Part shown: positions 5,076 through 12,133 of the stretch, in pieces | Numbering within the stretch: the stretch's first letter is position 1 | Layout: every line of letters starts with the position of its first letter | Assembly: GCA_001797815.1 (NCBI GenBank) | Contig: MGQK01000075.1 | Location: forward strand, 17,310 to 31,273 | Origin: Deltaproteobacteria bacterium RBG_13_61_14 | GTDB taxonomy: Bacteria > RBG-13-61-14 | Direction: 5' to 3' | Length of the DNA: 13,964 nucleotides | Translations under genes and position numbers: made by a program | Notes under the pieces: generated by a model | What the model saw: the letters and a program-made list of their open reading frames with translations, nothing else | What the model was told of the DNA's origin: nothing | Database searches by the model: none

Positions 5076-5402
5076 TTATGACATGACATAATCTTCCCGA
5101 ATCGGGCTGAAGCTGTCCTGGGCCCGGGTCTCTTCCAGGGCTTCCGCCGAGTGCTCCACCTGGGAAGGCACTCGGACGCCCTGGCCCGCCTCCAAAACAA
5201 AGGTCTCCGTTCCGACCGTCATCTTGAGCCGGCCCTGGATCACCACGCTGATCTGCTCGTGCGGATGCCGGTGCGGCGGCACCACTGCCCCGGCCAAAAG
5301 CCGGATAAAGGTGACCATGACCTGATGCAAGTGCACTTCGCGCAGGGTCACCCCGGGCAGCATCTCCCGCGAAGCCAACTCCGTAACCACAAATTTTTCC
5401 AT
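5076..5402 (-). CDS. cupin-domain protein, 108 aa
   Basis: A small single-domain cupin, a beta-barrel protein that usually binds a metal ion and acts as an enzyme or small-molecule sensor. The first cupin motif is visible as a His cluster at residues 44-50 (PPHRHPHEQ, followed by VVIQG). The second motif is around residues 72-84, with His84 (VPSQVEHSAEAL). The length is typical of single-domain cupins, and the substrate is unknown. The ATG at 5402 follows GAGAGG at good spacing. The same frame stays open much further upstream, but there it crosses another gene's coding strand. The gene is divergent from the PilO/PilN-like gene, with about 100 bp between. Confidence 0.85.
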   Translation of the reverse strand: MEKFVVTELASREMLPGVTLREVHLHQVMVTFIRLLAGAVVPPHRHPHEQISVVIQGRLKMTVGTETFVLEAGQGVRVPSQVEHSAEALEETRAQDSFSPIREDYVMS

Positions 5403-5419
5403 GATCCTCTCCCTTCGCT

Positions 5420-5461
5420 TTTCCGGCCGGAAATTATACAACCCGATTCCATCGCCCACAA
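5420..5461 (-). promoter_or_regulatory. cupin promoter with palindromic operator candidate
   Basis: A perfect TATAAT (5438-5433) lies 17 nt from a weak -35, TTGTGG (5461-5456). A perfect 14-nt palindrome TTTCCGGCCGGAAA (5420-5433) begins at the last base of the -10 element and covers the expected start of transcription, a good position for a repressor. Confidence 0.6.
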
Positions 5462-5469
5462 CTTTTTTC

Positions 5470-5498
5470 TCGACAAACCCGTTGCGCGATGCTATAGA
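5470..5498 (+). promoter_or_regulatory. promoter for leaderless PilO/PilN-like mRNA
   Basis: TCGACA (5470-5475), a 17-nt spacer and TATAGA (5493-5498). Only 6 nt separate the -10 from the ATG at 5505, so transcription should start at or near the A of the start codon. No Shine-Dalgarno sequence is present. Confidence 0.6.
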
Positions 5499-5504
5499 TA
5501 AATT

Positions 5505-6251
5505 ATGTTTCGGCGCAGCCTGTTCGTGATCGCCATCCTGGTCGCCAGCCTGGCCTGGCCCCAGTGCCAATGGCCTGGAAAAACCGACCAGCCGCTCCCT
5601 TTCTTTAAAAAGGAGACCTCGAAGGAACCGCAAAAAATTGCGCTCCCCGGCATGGTCCCCGAGGGAGCGGACCTCTCCGCCGCTATCGCCGATTGCGCGG
5701 GCCCGGTCCAGCTCAAGGAATTGCGGCCGTCCCCCATCGGCGGGGCCGCTAACCGCTCGAGCGCGGCCGTGACCGTCTCCGGCAGCTTCCAGGGGCTGGC
5801 GGATTTTATCGCCTGCTTCGCCCAGGGCGAGGTGAAGTGGGAACTGGGCGACCTGAAAATCTGGCGCGGGCCGCCCAAGTTTTTCGACTACCGGATGGAG
5901 GTCAATCTCATCGCCTACCAATTCGTCATGGTCCCGGGCCCCGAGCTCCCGGACCGGGCCGCGGCGGAGAAGTGGTTCCAGGGACTTCCCGCCCGGGTGC
6001 GGAAGGAAGTCGGCCTGCTCAGCGATCTCTATGTTGCCACCGAGCCGAGCATCGAGCTGCGCCAGATCGCCCTGAGCAAGGGGCAAGGCAGCCTGTCGGG
6101 CCGGGCGCTGAGCTACGAGGATATTTCCGCCTTGATCGAGGAGTTGAAGGGCAAAGGGCTGGTCCAGAATCCGCGGGTGGAAACTATCCGGCCCAGCAAG
6201 TCGCGGATGGTGGAGAAGAAGCAGGAGTTCGAACTCCGGTTCGCGTGGTAA
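5505..6251 (+). CDS. exported PilO/PilN-like protein, 248 aa
   Basis: The N-terminus (MFRRSLFVIAILVASLAWPQ) is a signal peptide or membrane anchor. The Cys at 21 has no proper lipobox. Two segments look like the C-terminal ferredoxin-like modules of type IV pilus assembly proteins: about residues 88-140 (AVTVSGSFQGLADFIACF, then a strand pair), PilO-like, and about 195-247 (LSGRALSYEDISALIEELK, then VETIRPSK), PilN-like. If so, it is a compact protein combining both modules without the usual cytoplasmic partner region. No other pilus genes are nearby. It could also belong to a general secretion or unknown periplasmic family. It has a strong promoter without a leader and a terminator after the stop. 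Confidence 0.6.
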   Translation: MFRRSLFVIAILVASLAWPQCQWPGKTDQPLPFFKKETSKEPQKIALPGMVPEGADLSAAIADCAGPVQLKELRPSPIGGAANRSSAAVTVSGSFQGLADFIACFAQGEVKWELGDLKIWRGPPKFFDYRMEVNLIAYQFVMVPGPELPDRAAAEKWFQGLPARVRKEVGLLSDLYVATEPSIELRQIALSKGQGSLSGRALSYEDISALIEELKGKGLVQNPRVETIRPSKSRMVEKKQEFELRFAW

Positions 6252-6270
6252 AAGCCGGACGGTAAAAAAA

Positions 6271-6309
6271 ATCCCGCGGTCGAAAAAACCGGCCACGGGA
6301 TCTGTTTTT
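6271..6309. terminator. bidirectional rho-independent terminator
   Basis: A 12-bp stem with one mismatch and one wobble pair joins 6271-6282 and 6290-6301 around an A-rich loop. On the plus strand it is followed by a T5 run (6305-6309), ending the PilO/PilN-like gene. On the minus strand it is followed by eight T, ending the tRNA-Asp transcript that approaches from the other side. Confidence 0.8.
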
Positions 6310-6310
6310 C

Positions 6311-6387
6311 TGGCGGGGCCGACGGGACTTGAACCCGCGCCCTCTGGCTTGACAGGCCAGCGTTATAACCAACTTAACTACGGCCCC
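6311..6387 (-). tRNA. tRNA-Asp (GUC)
   Basis: Read on the minus strand, the 77-nt gene begins GGGGCCGTAGTTAAG and ends CGGCCCCGCCA. The acceptor stem is GGGGCCG/CGGCCCC. The anticodon loop is CTGTCAA, giving GUC. The T arm is GCGGG-TTCAAGT-CCCGT. CCA is encoded. It lies 51 nt downstream of tRNA-Val on the same strand, separated from it by a terminator-like hairpin. Confidence 0.95.
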
Positions 6388-6388
6388 G

Positions 6389-6431
6389 AAAAAAATCCCA
6401 GTTCCGCCCCGATAGCGTGATTCAGAACTGG
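6389..6431 (-). terminator. terminator-like hairpin between tRNA-Val and tRNA-Asp
   Basis: In the minus direction a 7-bp stem (CCAGTTC/GAACTGG, 6431-6425 and 6404-6398) with a 20-nt loop is followed by TGGGA and seven T. The T-run touches the 5' end of tRNA-Asp. It may attenuate read-through or serve as a processing signal. Confidence 0.55.
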
Positions 6432-6438
6432 ATGGCGA

Positions 6439-6514
6439 TGGTGGGCGGGACAGGGCTTGAACCTGCGACCTTCGGCTTGTAAGGCCGACGCTCTCCCAGC
6501 TGAGCTACCCGCCC
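6439..6514 (-). tRNA. tRNA-Val (UAC)
   Basis: Read on the minus strand, the 76-nt gene begins GGGCGGGTAGCTCAGCTGG and ends CCCGCCCACCA. The anticodon loop is CTTACAA, giving UAC. The T arm is GCAGG-TTCAAGC-CCTGT. CCA is encoded. It is the first gene of the Val-Asp pair and has its own promoter. Confidence 0.95.
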
Positions 6515-6531
6515 CGCCGAAACACCCTGTC

Positions 6532-6559
6532 ATGATACCAAGAAACCTCGGAAAGTCAA
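6532..6559 (-). promoter_or_regulatory. sigma70-type promoter for tRNA-Val/tRNA-Asp
   Basis: The minus strand carries TTGACT (6559-6554), a 16-nt spacer and TATCAT (6537-6532). The expected start is about 10 nt upstream of the mature tRNA-Val end. Confidence 0.75.
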
Positions 6560-6610
6560 GAGTCCTTTGCTCTTGCCACTTCTTTCCAGGCTCGCGGCAG
6601 CGGAAAAAAT

Positions 6611-9600
6611 TCAAAACAGGTCGAGCTGAGGATCGGGCGGCTGATCGTGGCCGGCGCGGCGGGGGAGCTTGGCTTCGGCCAGCAGTTCCTGTTCAATCGC
6701 GCGCAGGAAGGGGGAAGGGGTCTGGTCCTGGAGCTTGCCTTGCCAGCGGCGCCGGGCCGCGTGGCTCAAGAAAAGCAGGAGCCGGGCGCGGGTCATGCCC
6801 ACGTAGAACAATCTCCGCTCTTCCTCCCGTTCCGGAGCCGAGGCCAGACTCCGCCGGTGCGGGAGGATTCCGTCCTCGCAACCCACCAGGAATACCGCCG
6901 GAAACTCGAGGCCTTTGGAGGAGTGCAGCGTCATCAGGGTCACCCGGTCCGCCCGCGGCTCCCGGCTGTCCACCGCCGCCCGTAGCGCCTGGTGCTCGAG
7001 GAACCCGCAGAGGTCGCGGCCAAAAGGCTCGGCTTCGGCCAGCCACTTGGGCCGGAGCCGGTCGCGGACCTCGGGGTCAGACACCACTCCGCTCCCGCTT
7101 AAAAGTTCCGCGATCAGGTCGGCCACCTCCCGCTCGCCTATGCATTTTTGCAATAAAAGCAAGTCCTCGCCGGATCGGCCCCGGCCCCAGAGCGGGTGCA
7201 GGGCTCCCGTCTGCGGGCGGGCGATGAGCTTGAGCGCGGCCAGGAGCCGGCCGGCGCTTTCCGCTTCCGGGTCGGGCCCGATCTTCTGGAAGGGGATGCC
7301 GGAGCGGGCGAAGGCTTCGAGGAGCGGGAGACTGAGGGAATCCTGCCGGTAAAGGACCGCGAAGTCGGCAAAGCTCCAGGCGTGCTCTTCGGAGCGGGCA
7401 TCCACCCGGCCGCTGTCCAGGGAAAAGAAGCCGGTGCCGCCTACCAGTTTTTCAATGGTGTGGACCACGAACTCGGCCTCGGCCCGGTCGCTTCTGGCCG
7501 CGAGCACCGAGATCCTCGCGTCTCCGGCCTCGCCGGCCGCGGTGATCGCCACCTCGCCGCCGGGCGCGAGCAGTTGCGCCGAGGCGCGCTGGATCACCGG
7601 GGTGGAGCGGTAATTGCGGCGGAGCTCGATCACCCGGGCGCCGGGGTAATCCTGTTCAAAGCGGAGGAAGTAAACCGGGTCCGCGCCGCGAAAGCCGTAG
7701 ATGGCCTGGTCCGGGTCGCCGATCACGAACAGGTTGGCCCCGGCCGGGGCCAGGAGCCGCACCAGTTGGCATTGCGCCGCGTTAATGTCCTGGTATTCGT
7801 CCACCAAAATCCACTGGAAGCGCTCGCGCCAGCGCTTCAGCGCCATGGCATCCTCGCGCAAGCGGCAAACCGGCAGGGCCAGGAGGTCGTCGAAGTCCAC
7901 CGCGCCGGCCTCAGCCAGCGCGGCTTGATAGGCGGCAAAGGTCTCTCGGAACTCAGGCTCGACCTCCTCCGGCCGGGCCAGGTTCTGCTTGGCCAGGGAG
8001 ATTTTTTCCACCAGGCGGCCGCGGGAACGGCCGGAAATCTTCTGGACCAGGAACTCGCGCTCGTCCTCATCCAACACGATCAAGTCCGGGGGCAAACCCA
8101 AGGCGCAGGCTTCCTCCCGCAGGATCATCAACCCGAGCGAGTGAAACGTGCGGATGGTCAGGCCCTGGAACCGGGCCGGGTCGGCCAGGAGCGCTTGCAA
8201 CCTTCCCGCCATCTCGTCCCGGGCCGCGTTGGTGAAAGTCACGGCCAGGATTTTCTTCGGGCCCACTCCGCGCCGGCCGATCAGGTGAGCAATGCGATGG
8301 GTCAGGGTCAAGGTCTTGCCGGTGCCGGGGCCGGCCTTGATCAGGAGCGGGCCTTCGCCGTGCTCGACCGCGGCTTGTTGCAGAGCGTTCAACTCCGGGA
8401 CTGATGCGCCGACTTCGGACGCCGGCTCCTCGCCGAACCGCGGAGCAGCCGAGGTCCGCGGCTTTTTCCGGGCCGGGGCCTTGGCCGGGGCCGGCCTTTT
8501 CTTCTCCGTGGGTGCGGCGGGTCCGGAGTCTTCTGGGGGTTGAAACCAGCCGGCTTTTTTGAGCAGGCGGTCGCGCTCGCCTTCTTGGAACAGCCGGACA
8601 GTGCCGTATTCGCCGTCGTAGCCGGCCGCGACCTGCACCTCGCCGGCGCGCATGCGGCGGAGCGACTCGGCGAGCAGCGGCGGGCCGGCCGGCTCGATCT
8701 CTGCCAGGTCCGCGCTTTCCAAAATGAATAGCTCCGGCCCGAACCGGGAGAGCAGCTTCTCGTATTCCGCGGCCACGCCCTTGGTTGCCGGCCCCGCGTC
8801 CAGCACTTCGCCCAGCACCTCGACCAGGGGGACCAAGCTGCGGAAAGGATGGCGCCGGGCCGGACCCTCGCCTTCCGGCCGGTCGGCCAGTTCCTCCACC
8901 CGGTGCATCACCCCGACCGTGACCGGCTTGCCGCATTCCGGGCAGCGGCCCTTGAGCTTTCGCGTCTGGGCCGGGTTCAAGCGGGCGTTGCATTTGCGGT
9001 GGCCGTCGAAATGGTATTTCCCCTCTTCCGGGAAAAACTCGACCGTGCCCAGGTAATGCGCGCCGGTGCGGAGCGCCTCGCGGAGGGCCGGGTAGGAAAG
9101 CTCGGTGTCAAAGACGTTTGCTTCCCGGCCGAGCTTGGCCGGCGAGTGCGCGTCGGAGTTGGAGACCAGGGTCAGCCGGTCGAGCATGGAGAGCCGCCAG
9201 TTCATGGGCGGGTCCGAGCTTAAGCCGGTCTCGACCGCGAAGATTTGCGGGGCCAGGTCGCCGTAGGCTTCTTCCAGCGAGTCGAAGCCGGACTTGGAGC
9301 CCAGAAGCGAGAACCAGGGCGTCCAGATGTGGGCGGGGATGAAGACCGCCTGCTCCGAGGCGTGGAGCGTCATCTCGAAAAGGTCGCGCGAGTCGAGGCC
9401 GAGAATGGGCCGGCCGTCCGCCGAGAGGTTCCCGATGCGGGCGAGCGCCGCGTTCAGGCGGGCCGCGGATTCCAGGTCCGGCATCAAGATCAGGTTGTGG
9501 ACCTTGCGCACCTTCTCGTGGCGCTTGTAGATGTTGCTGATCTCCACCGAGAGGATGAAACGGACCTCGCCCGGGCAGGAGCGGGGGACTCCCTGAGAGC

Positions 9601-9814
9601 GCCCCGGCCCGGGCCGCAGGCGGAAGAGACCCGGCTCCGCCGGCTCCAGGGATTCCTTGATTTCCGCGAACCACTTGGGGTGGGTGAAGTCGCCGGTGCC
9701 GACCACGGTCACACCCTTGCGCCGGGCGGATCGGTCCAGGTTGACGAGGTTGCAGTCGCGGCTGGTGGCGCGGGAGAGGTAGGAATGGACGTGGAAGTCG
9801 CTCACGAACCGCAT
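6611..9814 (-). CDS. endonuclease Q-UvrD helicase fusion with sliding-clamp motif, 1067 aa
   Basis: Predicted DNA repair protein. Residues 1-425 match endonuclease Q, a PHP-fold enzyme that nicks DNA 5' of deaminated bases. Visible are DFHVHS (6-11), DFTHPKWF (42-49), Glu91, His106, PAHIWTPWFS (160-169), SNSDAHS (218-224) and a zinc site with Cys275, Cys291 and Cys294. A Lys/Pro/Ala-rich linker covers about 430-470. Residues 475-1050 are a superfamily 1 helicase: Walker A GPGTGKT (495-501), DEYQD (672-676), GDPDQAIYGFRG (699-710), NYRST (734-738), TLHSSKGLEFPAVF (962-975) and FYVGMTRAR (1003-1011). The helicase part is shorter than UvrD. The last residues, QLDLF (1063-1067), match the bacterial sliding-clamp-binding consensus. 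The start is the ATG at 9814, because homology begins there; the frame stays open further upstream only across lipA. Divergent from lipA. Confidence 0.9.
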   Translation of the reverse strand: MRFVSDFHVHSYLSRATSRDCNLVNLDRSARRKGVTVVGTGDFTHPKWFAEIKESLEPAEPGLFRLRPGPGRSQGVPRSCPGEVRFILSVEISNIYKRHEKVRKVHNLILMPDLESAARLNAALARIGNLSADGRPILGLDSRDLFEMTLHASEQAVFIPAHIWTPWFSLLGSKSGFDSLEEAYGDLAPQIFAVETGLSSDPPMNWRLSMLDRLTLVSNSDAHSPAKLGREANVFDTELSYPALREALRTGAHYLGTVEFFPEEGKYHFDGHRKCNARLNPAQTRKLKGRCPECGKPVTVGVMHRVEELADRPEGEGPARRHPFRSLVPLVEVLGEVLDAGPATKGVAAEYEKLLSRFGPELFILESADLAEIEPAGPPLLAESLRRMRAGEVQVAAGYDGEYGTVRLFQEGERDRLLKKAGWFQPPEDSGPAAPTEKKRPAPAKAPARKKPRTSAAPRFGEEPASEVGASVPELNALQQAAVEHGEGPLLIKAGPGTGKTLTLTHRIAHLIGRRGVGPKKILAVTFTNAARDEMAGRLQALLADPARFQGLTIRTFHSLGLMILREEACALGLPPDLIVLDEDEREFLVQKISGRSRGRLVEKISLAKQNLARPEEVEPEFRETFAAYQAALAEAGAVDFDDLLALPVCRLREDAMALKRWRERFQWILVDEYQDINAAQCQLVRLLAPAGANLFVIGDPDQAIYGFRGADPVYFLRFEQDYPGARVIELRRNYRSTPVIQRASAQLLAPGGEVAITAAGEAGDARISVLAARSDRAEAEFVVHTIEKLVGGTGFFSLDSGRVDARSEEHAWSFADFAVLYRQDSLSLPLLEAFARSGIPFQKIGPDPEAESAGRLLAALKLIARPQTGALHPLWGRGRSGEDLLLLQKCIGEREVADLIAELLSGSGVVSDPEVRDRLRPKWLAEAEPFGRDLCGFLEHQALRAAVDSREPRADRVTLMTLHSSKGLEFPAVFLVGCEDGILPHRRSLASAPEREEERRLFYVGMTRARLLLFLSHAARRRWQGKLQDQTPSPFLRAIEQELLAEAKLPRRAGHDQPPDPQLDLF

Positions 9815-9821
9815 AGCGCGA

Positions 9822-9849
9822 ATTCTAGCAAAGCCTGGCCCAGGGTCAA
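9822..9849 (-). promoter_or_regulatory. promoter for leaderless EndoQ-helicase mRNA
   Basis: The minus strand carries TTGACC (9849-9844), a 16-nt spacer and TAGAAT (9827-9822). Seven nt separate the -10 from the ATG at 9814, so the transcript should start at the start codon. No Shine-Dalgarno sequence is present. Confidence 0.65.
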
Positions 9850-9887
9850 ATTCCAAACCGGTCACGCCAATCCGGCCCGAAAGATTC

Positions 9888-9916
9888 TTTACAAGTATTC
9901 TTAATCCGGCTAAAAT
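9888..9916 (+). promoter_or_regulatory. promoter for near-leaderless lipA mRNA
   Basis: TTTACA (9888-9893), a 17-nt spacer and TAAAAT (9911-9916). The lipA ATG is 9 nt past the -10, leaving a leader of about 2-4 nt. Confidence 0.7.
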
Positions 9917-9925
9917 TAAAAAGAT

Positions 9926-10867
9926 ATGCAATCCAGGCTTGTTCTCCGGAAGCCCCGGCACCTGCAAGCGATCCGAGTTTTGCCCCAGGCCAGGCGGGCC
10001 GTGAAAATCCGGCTCCGCCAGGCCCGGCTGCATACGGTGTGCGAGTCGGCCCGGTGCCCGAACCTGGGGGAGTGTTTTTCCCGGCCCACGGCGGCGTTCC
10101 TGATCCTGGGCAACCGCTGCACCCGCGCCTGCGGCTTCTGCGCTGTGGAGCACGGCTCGCCCGGACCGGCGGACCCGGCCGAGCCGGAAGCCGTGGCCGA
10201 GGCGGCTCGCGCGCTGGGCCTGCGCTACGTGGTCATTACCTCCGTGACCCGGGATGACCTGGCCGACGGCGGCGCCGGCCAGTTCGCGGCCGCGATCCAG
10301 GCGGTGCGCCGGCTGCTGCCGGCAGCCAAGGTGGAGGTCTTGACCCCCGACTTCCGGGGCGAGGCGCGGGCGATCGCGGTGGTGGCCGAGGCCGGGCCGG
10401 ATGTGTTCAACCACAACCTGGAGACGGTGCCGGTCCTGTATCCGCGCGTCCGGCCGCAGGCGGATTATGGGCGCTCGCTTCAGTTGTTGCGGACGGTGAA
10501 AGCGAATGCGCCCGGGCTAGTGACCAAGTCCGGCCTGATGCTGGGGTTGGGCGAAAGCCCGGCCGAGGTGGAAGCGGTGCTGGAGGACGTGCTGGGCGCC
10601 GGGGTGGAAGTCCTGACCCTGGGCCAGTACCTGGCGCCTTCGCGCCGGCACTTGCCGGTGGCGCGCTATCTTGAGCCGGAAGAGTTCGAGGAATGGGCCG
10701 AGCGGGGAAGGGCCAAGGGCTTCCGGCGGGTGTTTGCCGGACCGCTGGTGCGGAGCAGTTATCACGCGGAAGAAGTGTGGGAGACAGCTATGAAAGAAGC
10801 ACCGGTTGAAAACCGGTGGCACACAAAGGGGGCGCCGGTTTCAAACCGGCGGCACACGAGAGGATGA
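9926..10867 (+). CDS. lipA: lipoyl synthase, 313 aa
   Basis: Radical SAM enzyme that inserts two sulfur atoms into octanoyl groups on lipoyl domains of 2-oxoacid dehydrogenases or glycine cleavage H protein. The auxiliary cluster ligands are Cys39, Cys44 and Cys50 ([12 protein letters not shown]). The radical SAM cluster ligands are Cys65, Cys69 and Cys72 (CTRACGFC). The conserved C-terminal RSSY motif is at 276-279. Residues 292-313 ([20 protein letters not shown]...) are not part of the family: they are encoded by two palindromic repeats, and they carry the frame into the aminotransferase start, where TGA and ATG overlap. The start at 9926 has no ribosome-binding site, but a promoter lies immediately upstream. 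No lipB is visible in the window. Confidence 0.95.
   Translation: MQSRLVLRKPRHLQAIRVLPQARRAVKIRLRQARLHTVCESARCPNLGECFSRPTAAFLILGNRCTRACGFCAVEHGSPGPADPAEPEAVAEAARALGLRYVVITSVTRDDLADGGAGQFAAAIQAVRRLLPAAKVEVLTPDFRGEARAIAVVAEAGPDVFNHNLETVPVLYPRVRPQADYGRSLQLLRTVKANAPGLVTKSGLMLGLGESPAEVEAVLEDVLGAGVEVLTLGQYLAPSRRHLPVARYLEPEEFEEWAERGRAKGFRRVFAGPLVRSSYHAEEVWETAMKEAPVENRWHTKGAPVSNRRHTRG
10799..10863 (+). repeat. two CCGGTT-nnn-AACCGG palindromic repeats in the lipA 3' end
   Basis: Copy 2 (10799-10830) has stem CACCGGTT/AACCGGTG and copy 3 (10831-10863) has stem GCCGGTTT/AAACCGGC. Each is followed by GGCACAC plus a purine-rich tail. They match copy 1 at 602-630. They encode the odd tail of LipA in one frame and [10 protein letters not shown] in another. 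The second copy's tail (GAGAGG) supplies the sequence just before the aminotransferase ATG. Confidence 0.75.
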
Positions 10868-12039
10868 CGCAATTTCAACGGATGAACCGGCTTCCGCCCT
10901 ATGTTTTCAACCAGGTGGTGGAAGCGATGAAGGAAGCCCGGCGCCAGGGGGAGGACATCATTGACTTAGGGATGGGCAACCCGGACCTGCCCACGCCCCA
11001 GATCATTGTGGACAAGGTCAAGGAAGCCCTTGACAACCCCCGGAACCACCGCTACAGCGCCTCCCGGGGCATCGCCGGGCTGCGCAAGGCGATCTGCGAC
11101 TGGTATCAGCGCAACTACGAGGTGGACCTGGACCCGAATACCGAGGCTATCGCCACCATCGGGGCCAAGGAGGGGCTCTCGCATTTGGTCCTGGCCACGG
11201 TGGACTCTGGGGACGTGGTATTCGTGCCTAATCCGACTTACCCGATCCACGCCTATTCGGTGGTGATCGCGGGCGGCGACTTGCGCACGATCCCGCTGAC
11301 CGGGGAGGACGACTTCTTTGCCGGGCTTTTGGCGGCGACCAAGACCACCTGGCCGCTGCCCAAGATGATGATCCTGTCCTTCCCGCACAACCCCACCACC
11401 CGGGTGGTGGAGCTGGACTTTTTCCAGAAGGTGGTGGCTTTTGCCAAGGAGCACAAGATCTGGATCGTCCACGACCTGGCCTACGCCGATCTCTGCTTTG
11501 ACGGCTTTCGCGCGCCCAGCTTCCTGGAGGTGCCGGGCGCCAAGGAGGTGGGCGTGGAGTTGTACTCCATGAGCAAGGGTTATTCCATGCCCGGCTGGCG
11601 CGTCGGGTTTTGCGTGGGCAACCGCCATCTGGTCGCGGCCCTGGCCCGGATCAAGAGCTACCTGGACTACGGCATCTTCCAGCCCATCCAGATCGCCAGC
11701 ACCGTCGCGCTCAACGAGTGCGATGACGTGCCGCCGCAGGTTTGCGAGGTTTACCGCCGCCGGCGGGACGTCTTGGTGGACGGGCTGGTTAAGCTGGGCT
11801 GGCCCTTGAAGAAACCCAAGGCTACCATGTTTGTCTGGGCCAAGATCCCGGAGCCGTTTGCCCAGATGAACTCGGTGGACTTCAGCTTGAGACTTCTGGC
11901 CGAAGCCAAGGTGGCGGCCAGCCCGGGCGTGGGCTTCGGCGGGGTGGGCGAGGGCTACGTCCGCTTCGCCCTGGTGGAGAACGAGCACCGGATCAAGCAG
12001 GCGCTGCGCGGGATCCGGAAGATGTTTCGGAAGGGGTAA
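10864..12039 (+). CDS. PLP-dependent aminotransferase, AlaC-like, 391 aa
   Basis: Class I/II fold-type I aminotransferase. The N-terminus ([15 protein letters not shown], then [16 protein letters not shown]) matches AlaC-like enzymes that transfer amino groups between glutamate and pyruvate, and also resembles DapL-type enzymes. PLP-site residues visible are Asn176 (PHNPTT), Asp204 and Tyr207 (HDLAYAD), the Schiff-base Lys238 ([11 protein letters not shown]) and Arg246. The ATG at 10864 overlaps the lipA stop (ATGA) and fits the usual family start. The upstream GAGAGG touches the ATG and so is poorly spaced. It stands before hom and thrC, an order I remember from other bacteria such as Geobacter, suggesting a role in the aspartate-alanine branch. 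Substrate remains inferred. Confidence 0.85.
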   Translation: MTQFQRMNRLPPYVFNQVVEAMKEARRQGEDIIDLGMGNPDLPTPQIIVDKVKEALDNPRNHRYSASRGIAGLRKAICDWYQRNYEVDLDPNTEAIATIGAKEGLSHLVLATVDSGDVVFVPNPTYPIHAYSVVIAGGDLRTIPLTGEDDFFAGLLAATKTTWPLPKMMILSFPHNPTTRVVELDFFQKVVAFAKEHKIWIVHDLAYADLCFDGFRAPSFLEVPGAKEVGVELYSMSKGYSMPGWRVGFCVGNRHLVAALARIKSYLDYGIFQPIQIASTVALNECDDVPPQVCEVYRRRRDVLVDGLVKLGWPLKKPKATMFVWAKIPEPFAQMNSVDFSLRLLAEAKVAASPGVGFGGVGEGYVRFALVENEHRIKQALRGIRKMFRKG

Positions 12040-12046
12040 GGAGAGG

Positions 12047-12126
12047 TATGTAGTATGTAGTATGTAGTATGTAGAGGATGGGAGATCGGGGTGCCCCCCT
12101 ACATACGACATACAACATACGACATG
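12047..12126. repeat. heptamer tandem repeat with inverted partner
   Basis: Four exact TATGTAG units (12047-12074) are followed, after 24 bp, by a 28-nt arm (12099-12126) that is complementary except at four positions, three of them in the same phase of the heptamer (units read TATGTCG or TATGTTG on the minus strand). The pair fills the gap between the aminotransferase stop and the hom start and could form a long hairpin. Confidence 0.8.
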
Positions 12127-12133
12127 CTAAACA

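Noticed and set aside
5403-6296. Long upstream extension of the cupin frame
   Set aside because: It is antisense to the PilO/PilN-like gene and crosses the cupin's own promoter; the cupin has a good ribosome-binding site at 5402.
6457-7227. 256-codon plus-strand open frame
   Set aside because: It crosses tRNA-Val and runs antisense to helicase motifs. Its Arg/Gly/Pro-rich composition is typical of a GC-rich shadow.
9815-10414. Upstream extension of the EndoQ-helicase frame by about 200 residues
   Set aside because: It lies antisense to conserved lipA codons. Homology starts at MRFVSDFHVHS, and a promoter sits directly before that ATG.
10966-12111. 381-codon minus-strand open frame
   Set aside because: It is antisense to the aminotransferase, and its start falls inside the heptamer repeat.
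12047-12126. CRISPR array
   Set aside because: The repeats are 7 nt with no spacers, and no cas genes are present.
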